DNA of 64,000 nt from Stenocarpella maydis (lineage: Eukaryota; Ascomycota; Sordariomycetes; Diaporthales; Diaporthaceae): the NCBI GenBank assembly GCA_002270565.1, contig NQMI01000051.1, positions 220,560-284,559 of the forward strand. The letters are read 5' to 3'. Shown piece by piece: positions 54,320 through 64,000 of this stretch (within the stretch, counting starts at the first letter, position 1; every line of letters begins with the position of its first letter). The notes under the pieces are model-generated. The model was not told the origin of the DNA. It worked only from the letters and a program-made list of their open reading frames with translations, and did no database searches. A program made the translations under genes and the position numbers.

Positions 54320-57300
54320 TGTGAATGTGGTGGCTTGCTCGGTCAACGGCAGCGGTTGAATGGTATGGTGTCGCTTTGCGGGCTAACGAATGTCGAATGC
54401 CGTCTTCACAAGGTGCTTTCCATCAATTCAAGCCTTGCATCGCCGGGTAAGGGTCAGGAATGGCACCACTTAGCCTCCCAGGGAGCAGGTTCGGGACTGA
54501 ATTTCAGACGAAAACAAAAGATCCGACGAACTGTAACGTTGGCAATGTAGCCAGCTGCAAGAACTGAGTGTCAGTAAGAGGGAGGATGGGTAGCTGAAGA
54601 GAGGCAACAGAATATGTGCTATGAAGTTGTAGCTTTAGCTGTCGGTATGGTGATAGGCCTCAAGGCCTCGCAGAAAACGCCCAATTCCGGCATATAGCTT
54701 CTTGTTCTACGTAGGCAGACTGGCAGGCATACACGATCGGGGTCGTCGAGACAAAAATAAAACGTGGGGATTTTCTGTGCTGTGGGTGTTTGCTCACCTT
54801 TGTGTACAGCCGGTGTCGGATGCGTTTCAAAAGAACAGGAGGGAACCCGGTTTGACAGGAGGGTGCGCACAGAAGCAGTGGGCTTCAAATTACGAACCCC
54901 TGCAGAGTCCAGCTGAGATACGGGCACGACGACAGGTTGGTGAAATCAGAGAAGCCCTTGTCATGCAGCAGGGCTGAATGCGGCTCGGAAATGGTCTCGG
55001 GGTGGTGGTGTTTTCGTGGGTGGGACACAGAGGGTGGCGATCTGACGATGCTTGGTGCAACAAAGGGGCCGTCGGTCGTCGGCGAACCAGGCTGGCGACA
55101 AGAACAAGACGTGTTGTCGAATGCCAGAATACACGCAGCGGCGAAGAATGGAGACTAGAGATATGACAAGCTGGAACGCTCACATGCCAGAGAGGGCTCG
55201 GGGCGGGCTGTCGTTGGCTGGCTTGTCGTCGGGCATGAGAAAGGTTGTCTCGGTTGGCGGTGCAGGAACAAGATGGGGTCCGATACTCTGATTCGAAAGA
55301 CGGAATTGGTCTGTGATCGTCGGGCGCACAGTCAGACTGGTAATGAGGGTATTTGATTTGTCAAGTGAGCGAGCGAAGTGAATGCGACAGGGCCAGGTTG
55401 AGGTCCGGGGAATTTCGGTTCGACTGGTGAAAGATACCAAGAGTCTGTATTTGGTCTTGCGGGTCGCGGGTCGCGGTGCAGTTGCTGACTGACTGACTGA
55501 CTGACCGGCTGACAAGTCTCGCACGGACAGAAAACGGAGACTGCGACCTCGAGTGTGGACGACGTCTACAGGAAGACAACTCAGAACAACAACAATAGCA
55601 TCAACAACAAAAAGATGGACGAAGGTCAGGGGAATTCCCAGTGACGAAAAGGGACGAAGGGGACAAGGAGGCCGGCCGAGATTGACAATCGAAAAATGAG
55701 TAGTAGAGTGCAGGCGGACCGGACATTGGGTTGCCACTTGGGAAGAAGTTGAACGTGAGTGGCCCGGGGAGCATCTGTGGGGCTGAACAGGGGGCAACCT
55801 TCAGTGTTGAACGGAGGGTGGCACCGGTTGACTTGGCTGGGGCCACCCGACTGCCCGAGTGTCAGAGCGGCAAGGGGCAGGGGTTCACATAGAACGGAGG
55901 TACGCCCCGTCCAGCCAGCCACGGCAGGAGGCAACGCAGTGTATGTACACTACATAGTACAGGTCTTGTTCTCTCGTCTCTCATGGACTACCTGCCTCGG
56001 TAGGTGGCCAGTAGTGTAGGTAGTAGGGCTATAGCAGGCGGTTTGTATAGCATCCATGATACGAGGTATTGGAGACGGTGCTTTTTACACACCACCTCGG
56101 CACAATGTATGCACTAACCACAGGTAAACAAAAGCATATATGTATGTATGTGGTATGTGCGACGCCGAAACTGTATAAATGCAGTACTCCGTACTAACGA
56201 TTGACCTCACCACCTTGATCACTATCACACTCGCCCAGTCTGTCCGTCATCTTAAACCCTGGATCAAACTTATCGTCTCTGCTAGATCTGCCTGGAGCAT
56301 GACATAAACTCTGTTCGTTGCAGCACGGCCCTCAGCTCGCATCCTCTGGCCTCGCATTGGTCCCTGCAAACTCGGGCCCTCCATGTCGTCGACGTCTCTC
56401 TTCCCGACCATCCATCTGTCGAAGCGACCAGACCTCGCCCGTGGCTGCATCATCGCCTTTCCAGAAGGTGCTCGTCCCCTACCTGAAACATGGGACGAGA
56501 TCGGATTGATGACGTTGGACCAGCCACCTCAGCCGCAGGTCACCAGTAGTTGGACAAGACCACAAGCTGACACTACACCCGCGTTCCTGCAGGACAGACC
56601 TGCATACGGAGTACAACATTTCGGCATATGCAGCTGCGCAATCGGTGCCAACTGCCTGACGCCCAACTGACTGGCTTGCGAGCCGCCCCTCCCCAGCCTG
56701 ATCGACACGATGTCGCCGCCTGGACATCCTGTAATTGTCTGTCGCCCTTCATAATTACGCAGTAATTGGCCTTCAGACGACCGACGCCGGGACCCGCAGT
56801 ATGCGCTGGGCTTAACCGCCTTGGCCCTCCGTCAGGCCCCCACTCCCCACCACCGTTCAATGTTCTTTGCAACAGGGCTGACCAGGCCCAAACAGCTGTG
56901 TTTTTTCTCTTCTTTTTCTTCTTCCCTAGTGATTGAAGAATGACAGTCACCTCCTCACGGCGCAATACTTCATGAACCGTGAGCTGATCCAGCCTGTGCA
57001 TCGTCTCACACCTCAGGCCAGCCAAAGCAAACCCGCACCACCTCGTCGCTGGCCCCACCTCACCATCTCAGCATACTGCAAAGTCGATGCTCGGGAGATT
57101 ATGTCTCGGAGGCGACAGTGTGCATCGTGCCGCATCGCACCGTCATCCTTCCTCCTGCAGCCCGACGCCTTATCAGATACCTTGTTTGACTGTCTGAAGG
57201 GGACGGCCCAGCAGTCCCCACGAACCTATCAGCCTATGCCCCCACGACCAGCAAACGCACACAAGCGCTCACTGCTTCTGCTTGCCTCAAACAAATGCAA

Positions 57301-60300
57301 ACCCCTGAGATCTGCATCTGTGCGTCTGCAAGGGGCCCCCAAGGTCGGGTTGCAGTGTTCTGGCCCGCGCGCCAATAATGGGCCTGTGCCTGAGCCCGAC
57401 TCAGACAAGCGCCGCTACGCGTGGGCAAACCACACGGGCCACTCTACTCGTTTGGGGCGGGGAGCACCTTACTCTGGGGCAGTTTGCGGCCGCGCCTGCA
57501 GCACAGGGTTGCCTCTTTGGCCCCTATCCAACCCGTTACCATGGCCCCTGAAGCCAAACCAGTCGTGCGTGCTCCGAACAGCAACAGAAAACAAGGCTCA
57601 GGTTCACGCCGTCGGGAAGTCTAGGCTATAATAGCCACGGGCAACCACGTCACATGTCACCCTGCAGTACTAAACAATCAATCGGCTGTGAACGTCTCTG
57701 TTTGACTTTGAGCGGCAGACTCCGGACTCGCGCACCTGTCCCCCCGGGGCGGCGTGCGAGTTTCTGGCCTTGGACGGAAGCAACTTTCACCATCGTGGCA
57801 GCTCACAAACCATGGGACGATCTAGGGGGTGGCGGGCTGGCGGCTCGGCTGGTCGGCTGGTCTGCGGAATCCGTCAATTATTGTCTATGGGCGCGAGCTG
57901 ATGATTCACAAAGCAAACCGACCGAGGCCGCCCAATGGCTCGGCGGCTTGAAGGATGTTTGCTGCCGGACGGCTGGGAGCCGTCGCGGCTCGACAAACGT
58001 GGGAGGCCGGCCAAGGGACCCCCGTACGCCAGTGAATCACTGCCCACTGGGAGTGGGTCAAAAACAGGGTTCATCGGACAAGCTTGCCAAATATCAGACG
58101 AAATATGGCTAGCGCATTGTCCAATTTCGAAGAGCCATGCCCTGTGTCAGGATGGACGATCCGGCACATACAAACCATCAGAGACGTGCTCATCGTACAG
58201 TGCCGAGACAAGATATCGCTATCTAATCAGACAATACAACACTCTGATTACGGTTCAGCGGAGGCTTCGGCCTTTGTCCCAAGTCTAAACACGTGGAAAT
58301 GTCCCGAGGAAGGGTTTAGGAAACGCTTGTCCCCCCGTCGGACAGGTTTAATTCGATTATTGCCACGCTCTGCAAGGGTTTTCTCGTCGTGATTGCAGGA
58401 GGCCACACAACCCGTGTGATCATGCTGTCGATTGTGCACACATATGCCTGTCCATCTCTCGACAGCTCCGCTGTCCCTACCCGTGTGACGGCCGGTCTGG
58501 GTCGTCTTCGCTCGCCTGCAACCCAGGAATCCCAAGCAGGCTTGACGTGTGAAGCCCGTGGAATAACAGGATTGTCTCTGATTTCGGACGGATAAATTCG
58601 ACCGCCCTACATGTCACTGATTTAGGGCCCTCTCGGCGACAGGAGACAACCCTGTACAGGGCCCGCCCTGAGATTAATTGGTGATTATATAGCAAGTCCC
58701 GAAAGAACATCGCTTGAGACGGGTCGAATGAAGTAATTTCCGCTCCTCCGCGAAACTGCCATTTATCTTTTGATGATGCAGCTTACAAAAGTAATGGTGA
58801 CGAGTCTCAGATGTCACAACGCCAAGCACCAATACTTGGACGTCGGCTTGTTCGACTGCCTGCCTCCTTGGCTCTCAAGTTGACATCGGCGACACTTGTA
58901 GAAGCACACACCACTGTTTCGAGAGGATGCCAGCAGGAGATAAAAGCTGAAACCTATGATAGTCAACTGGTCCGGAAAATCGCTAAGTCTTCAAGTTCTA
59001 GAACCCCCCACTTGGCGTACCCGCCACTCCTCTCCACAGATGCTATCGTTCTGACAATACATAGTATATTATACCGCCGAGGTCGCATTGCGTCTCCAAA
59101 TGCTCGGACAAACCACGGCGCGTGCCTGCACCCACGCGCGGATAATCTTACTCTGGCCGCTCTCAATACGCGAACGTAGAGTGACTAGCGGCGGATCACG
59201 TCAAATTTGATGTCGACGGCGCGGTCCAACGTCTGGGTTACTATTCCGCTGGATGGCCGTCACCCGAACCAACTTATTAAATCTCAACGCTATTACATAA
59301 TATACTTTTTTGCACGGGATCGGCGTCGGCACATGGGGCTTCTTTCCAGCACGCCGGGTGGGACAAACTAGTCTTCTCGTCCTGGCTACTTACTGCGCGA
59401 CCCGGCGGTTTCGAGCAAAGGACCTGGGCTAGCCCGACACGCCAGCATGGAATCTTCTGTGGAAGCCAGCGTTCTTCTACAGCTATCGACTTCGGGAAAG
59501 GCTTTGTTTGCCTTGGCTGATGGCTTGCCCGCGGGCGCGCAGGTCGCACAACACACGGGCACTTGTGCTCAGTTGCCGCTGAGTCGTGCGACCATGGCGT
59601 TTGTTCAGGAGCCACCCGAAGAACAACCAGCCGTCCACGCGGGTCGGGTAGTATCAGCTTGCCCCGCTTCCCCTATGATAGTTTTGGCAAGGCGATCGGA
59701 GGATTTTTTTTATTTTTTTATTTTTATTTCTCGTGGGCTCGCGCACAGATACGCCCTTGTTGTAACGGGGAGAGGGTGAGAGGGAGGGGGGGAGGATTCT
59801 TTATTAGGGTTGCTAAAGGCATTTTTAAGAGCCTTCGGGGAAACGCCATGATGTGTGGCTCGGCTGGCATGGAGCAGACCAGCTGGCGCGGACGTGACTG
59901 AGACACACGCGTTCCCGGATCCCCTGGCGCGTCTTGACTTGATGAGTTGGTCAGGGAGGTCCCTTGGCTTGCGCTGTCTTGGGGCGGTGTCGTCCTGGCA
60001 GCGGACGCGGCTAACTTGCTCAGGATATGCTGAAGAAGATTTTCTAGAGGCTTTCTTCGGGCGCGGGCCCAGTACTTAGCAAATTTCAACCCCGTGTCTC
60101 GTCATGTCTGGTCGAGCCTCTCAAACACTGGTTTCTTTTCGTGCTGGATCGAGGTGAGGCATTTCGATGATTGTGAGTAGTTCAGAACTAGTAGACGAAT
60201 CATGTAAAAGCGTGATTAAATGAACCATGCGATATCTGCAGCATTGTCACAGAGCTACCTAGGTAGCCCATGTCTCACCTGGGATGACTCGGGGCACCTC

Positions 60301-61468
60301 TTCCGAATGGCCTCGTCGAAAACGATCTCGTCCTCCTGATATTTGCCAAGGCCAACTGTATATTCTGTGAATGACAGGGGCTCAGCTCAGGCTTGAGTTT
60401 GAACCGGGGATGAGTTTACGATCTGCTCTCGTCAGCATGTTACAATGTGCTTGTTATCGAGGCTGCACACTCTCCCAGCTTCTAACATCAACAGAATGCA
60501 TCAGGTTGACTGTGACTGGTACAACGTAGGTAGATATTCGAGGAATAACTTATTGCGAAACCAGTACTAACACTAATTACAATCTCGTAGTAGGAAGCAA
60601 TCGATTAATATTTGCCTGGTAAAGCCGGTTACTGAAGGCGGAGCGGTAGTGTGGCCAGCTCTTGACGTCGGAACCCTGCTGAATGCACATGTGGTTTGCT
60701 TCCAATGCAGACTTCTTTATCTATGATATATGCATCCGAACTCAGAACGTGGAGAGAGGGGATAACTAGCTTTCCATAAATCTGATTTCCAGCCTAGATC
60801 AATGCAAGACTCCAATATTCGAGGTCATCGTTGATTCCTACAAAGGCTTGGGGCCACTCATAACTTCGTTCTCGCAGACTCGAAAGAAGAAGGGCTATTA
60901 CGAAAAAAGGTTATCCCAATATCTTCGCCTGCTCTGTTACCGAACTAAATATGACATGACTGGATTATCCCCAAGTCACCTCCAAATTGCAGCGACGAAG
61001 AGCCCAAACACACCGAATTTTTGCATTCAAGTTGGACAGATTCGTGGGGGCTATTATACTTGGAATAGAGAGAATGATATCAAAACCTAATAAGAAGCTG
61101 ATGGATACGTAAAATTCGAAAGTTATTGGGCAGAATTACGCCTGAATATTATATAATGCGCGTTAAGCTCTTTAGTCATGACAAGGAGAATTATAAAACA
61201 AGCGCGTAAACCTGGCGCAGAAATGTGGGGAACAAAAGAACCTAAAGGTAACATACGCATCCGAGTGAGCAACATAGATCTTTATATATTTGTTCATTTG
61301 CCTCGAATAGTTCATGGAATTCTCGCCTCTTCCTATCACAGAGACTACATTTCTGCTGGATGTTACGAACATCGGACTTCGCCTGGGTCCAGGTATTTTC
61401 ATAGGAATATAGCCCGTAGAGACAGAACATAGCTCATAGAGCAATGGGAATGGCTGTATTAGTACAAG
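54320..61468. other. Long gene-poor region leading into AT-rich DNA
   Basis: About 7.1 kb in which I find no supportable gene. The first kilobase or so is the leader and promoter of the 1221-aa gene, with a TGAC tetranucleotide run at about 55485-55504. From 56 to 60 kb the composition is near normal, but frames are short, low in complexity and mostly start on non-ATG codons. From about 60.1 kb AT content rises. This could be degraded repeat DNA, subtelomeric filler or non-coding transcription units. Confidence 0.45.
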
Positions 61469-61877
61469 TATCAGAAGAGAAAATCTACTGTTATTGGCAT
61501 ATTGTATTATCTGAAGCTGGGTCTCTGCGGGTTGACTATTGTAACATCGTGGCCCCGGATTCCGGCCCCCCCCTGATTCCCGGCCACCCTGCACACAGTG
61601 TATTCACACCAAAACACACCCACTTTTTAATAGCTCATATTAAATCCAAATTAAATCCGACAACCCTAACCNNNTATCAGAAGAGAAAATCTACTGTTAT
61701 TGGCATATTGTATTATCTGAAGCTGGGTCTCTGCGGGTTGACTATTGTAACATCGTGGCCCCGGATTCCGGCCCCCCCCTGATTCCCGGCCACCCTGCAC
61801 ACAGTGTATTCACACCAAAACACACCCACTTTTTAATAGCTCATATTAACTCCAAATTAAATCCGACAACCCTAACC
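61469..61877. repeat. 203-bp direct duplication flanking a 3-N gap
   Basis: Copy 1 is 61469-61671, the gap is NNN at 61672-61674 and copy 2 is 61675-61877. The copies are the same except for one visible A/C difference near the end (TAAATCC versus TAACTCC). Both end CAACCCTAACC. The most economical reading is an unmerged overlap between two contigs at a scaffold join, not a biological duplication. Confidence 0.85.
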
Positions 61878-62217
61878 ATAGGCTCAATATATAATAGTTT
61901 AAAATAATCTTTTTCTACCAATATTGAAATAGTATTTTATGTATTATAAATATTTTAAATATATTTTTAAATAATAAAGTCTATAAAATATCAAGATTTA
62001 TATATATAATACTAAGATTTCTTAACAGATAATATTTGTTTTAAGACTATATATTATTTCAAAATTTAATTCTATAGAAATTATAATATATAATATAAAT
62101 ATAGAATAATATTAATTTAAAAGTTATTGATAAATACTAAACTTCCTTAAGGTTATATAAATACTTTTAGGTTTTCCTTATAAAAAGTTTATATAGGAAA
62201 CTATTGGAATATTGCCC
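61878..62217. repeat. AT-rich, probably RIP-degraded DNA (left part)
   Basis: Composition changes abruptly after the duplicated segment to mostly A and T with many stop codons in every frame. No gene is possible. It resembles RIP-mutated repeat DNA of filamentous ascomycetes. Confidence 0.7.
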
Positions 62218-62376
62218 TGTTGGATCACATGCAATCCTATTGGGTTAGGCTGCCTGATTAAGCCAAGGGGCTTAGCAGGGGAAGAAGCTACTTTTCCTAT
62301 TCATATAAAATGCCCCCGCTTCTTCTAGATAGTTAGATAAGCAAGTAATTATAAACTCATCAAATAAAACCCTACA
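62218..62376. mobile_element. Possible LTR of a degraded retrotransposon
   Basis: A GC-richer island of about 159 bp begins TGTTGG and ends CCCTACA, that is, TG...CA as in LTRs. It contains a GGGGAAGAAGC stretch, ATAAAATGCCCCC resembling a TATA/leader segment, and CTTCTAGATAGTTAG. AT-rich DNA with no codons lies on both sides. The 5'-TGTTGG start is common in fungal Ty1/copia LTRs. I see neither a second copy nor a target-site duplication within the window, so it could be a 5' LTR with a mutated interior or a solo LTR. The orientation is uncertain. Confidence 0.4.
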
Positions 62377-64000
62377 TATATATATACTATTACTATATAA
62401 TAAAGGTTATTTAATACTAATTAATAGATTATTTAGTAATTTATAAATTAATAAGAGTAAAGAAATAAGCTTTATATAAACATAACTTAATTAAGCCTAT
62501 TAAATTAATAACCGTAAAAGAACTAGAAATTATATACTTATATTATATCTTATAAAACTTCTTTCTTTTACTGAATGAGGCATTTATAATAATAAAAGCT
62601 AATGATTATATAAGAATCTTATACTTAATAAGGCTTTTATATTAATAAAAGCTAATAATTATAATATACTAAGCTATATTATTTAATATAACCTATTAAT
62701 ACTAAAACTAACTAATTTATATAATATAATATAAAAGCTACTATAATATTAAGCCTAATAACTCTGGAAGAATAGCTATAAGCTGAATTAATTATTAACT
62801 AACCTTAAAACTAATTAATTTGTAAAGATATTTTTAAAAAAGGTTTTATTAAACTACTAAATTAAAGAAGATATATTAATTTTATAATTTAATATAATTA
62901 AATTAACCTTAATAATAACCCTATAAACGTCTAACCAAATACTAATATTATATACTTTATATTAAAAATAAAAATATTATAAGGATTAATATAAACTCCT
63001 TAATTATTATTATATAAAGACTTTAAAAAGTAAATAAATATCTAGTATAATTTTATAAAGAGGATATCCTTTAGGGAATATTTAGATACCCTTAAAGAAT
63101 ATACAATTAAAATTCTAGATATATAAAGGGTTGAAAGAAGTTTATATTTTGGTTAAGAAAATTATAAATAAAATTAAGAAAATAAAAGCTTAAAGGAATA
63201 AAATATAAAGTAATTAAAAAAACTAACTTATATAGTTTAACATTACTTTTTAATAAATATTTGAAGCTAAGTAATTTTAATATATTAAATAATATTAAAA
63301 CCTTATATAATATAACCTTTTATTAAGAAACTTATTACTCCTATATTATATAACTATTAAAACTTTATTATATAAACCTTATATTAAGAGAACTAAGAGA
63401 TATTTAGGATAGTAAGGTCTTATATAATAAATACTTAACTTATATAATAAATACTATTAGAATTTAACTTCTTATAAAAGATTAAATTCTTTTAGAACTC
63501 CATAATATAAAAAGATATCTTTATCTATTACCTTAAAGGAATACTATATATAACCTCCCCTTAATAAAACCTATTTATAATAGCTTTATTAAGCTAACTT
63601 AAAGCTTATATTTTATTAAGTTATAAGATAAAAAGGGTAATTATATTAGAGAACTATAAAACCTACTATATAATAAGACGTAATCTTTTATTGCTAAATG
63701 CTAAATAGCAGGTATATAAAAAGACTAATACTATGCTGTCTTTTTATTAATTTTAAAAGGTTATATATATAAATTCTAGCTTAAATATATTAAATTAAAA
63801 TAATAATATGATAAAGTCTATACTCTTATAGACTAATACTTTAATACTAATACAAACTATTCTTAATACTAGGTTAAGTAGATAATACTCTCTTTATTAT
63901 AGCTAAAAAGAGAGAACCTAGAGATGAAATAGATAAAGATACTTAAAATATTACTAGATCAATTATAGCTTATATAATAATTTAAAACGCTAAAATAGCC
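62377..64000. repeat. AT-rich, probably RIP-degraded repeat block
   Basis: About 1.6 kb with roughly four in five bases A or T by eye, dominated by TATA, TTAATA and AATAATA words, with stops in every frame. This is the typical look of a transposable element destroyed by repeat-induced point mutation (C to T at CpA on both strands). It continues past the end of the window. No coding remnant could be identified with confidence. Confidence 0.75.

Noticed and set aside
56933..57631. 232-codon open frame (+)
   Set aside because: The start codon is TTG, the composition is Pro/Arg/Ser-rich without conserved blocks, and no intron-linked extension improves it.
61661..61671. CCCTAACC resembling a telomere repeat
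   Set aside because: Only one unit occurs in each duplicated copy. A telomere would show a long tandem array, so this is coincidence next to an assembly gap.
1..64000. tRNA, rRNA and CRISPR features
   Set aside because: No A-box/B-box pairs with a cloverleaf, no rRNA-like sequence and no regularly spaced repeats were seen by eye. A tRNAscan-type search would settle the tRNA question.

Overview
This is nuclear DNA of a filamentous ascomycete, most probably Sordariomycetes. Genes are widely spaced and mostly GC-rich. They carry short spliceosomal introns of about 60 to 130 bp with GTRNGT-type donors and YAG acceptors. Several proteins are typical of Pezizomycotina, such as cell-wall alpha-1,3-glucan synthase, a PDR-type ABC transporter and a fungal PEP carboxykinase. 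The last 2 to 3 kb is extremely AT-rich, as expected of an old repeat degraded by RIP. I could not fix the genus from sequence alone.

Layout. 1-492 is the 3' end of an unrecognised gene. 1738-9298 (-) is a six-exon alpha-1,3-glucan synthase of 2388 aa. About 4.9 kb of gene-free DNA with microsatellites separates it from a divergently transcribed GPI-type GH13 alpha-amylase/glucanotransferase at 14204-16034 (+). This synthase/amylase pairing recalls the ags-amyD clusters of Aspergillus. Then come an OsmC/Ohr-type peroxidase with a likely mitochondrial presequence (17621-18253), a low-complexity coiled-coil protein (18702-20123, -), a 75-aa conserved small protein (21414-21705, two exons), a Vip1-like RRM protein (22670-23677), a JmjC/cupin-8 dioxygenase (24433-25539, -) and the CK2 regulatory subunit (26268-27360).

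27.4-32.0 kb has no convincing gene. It contains a 433-bp MITE-like element with TA target duplication and long imperfect terminal inverted repeats, and a 31-bp tandem duplication. 32.0-40.8 kb holds a PDR-type ABC transporter (1501 aa), a convergent cytochrome P450 (553 aa, five exons) and, divergent from the P450, a methyltransferase-like membrane protein (310 aa). Together they could be a small export/detoxification or secondary-metabolism group. 41774-44322 (-) is PEP carboxykinase, with a six-exon structure that includes a 26-nt micro-exon.

After a gene-poor stretch with a decayed GNAT acetyltransferase relic (about 49.2-49.5 kb), a 1221-aa intronless disordered protein lies at 50654-54319 (-). 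From 54.3 kb to the end I find no intact gene. GC falls from about 60 kb. A 203-bp duplication flanks a 3-N gap at 61672-61674, probably an assembly artefact, and 61.9-64 kb is an AT block containing a short GC-richer island that looks like an LTR.

Splice sites were assigned by eye from reading-frame continuity and family similarity recalled from memory. Every multi-exon model given closes to an integral number of codons.
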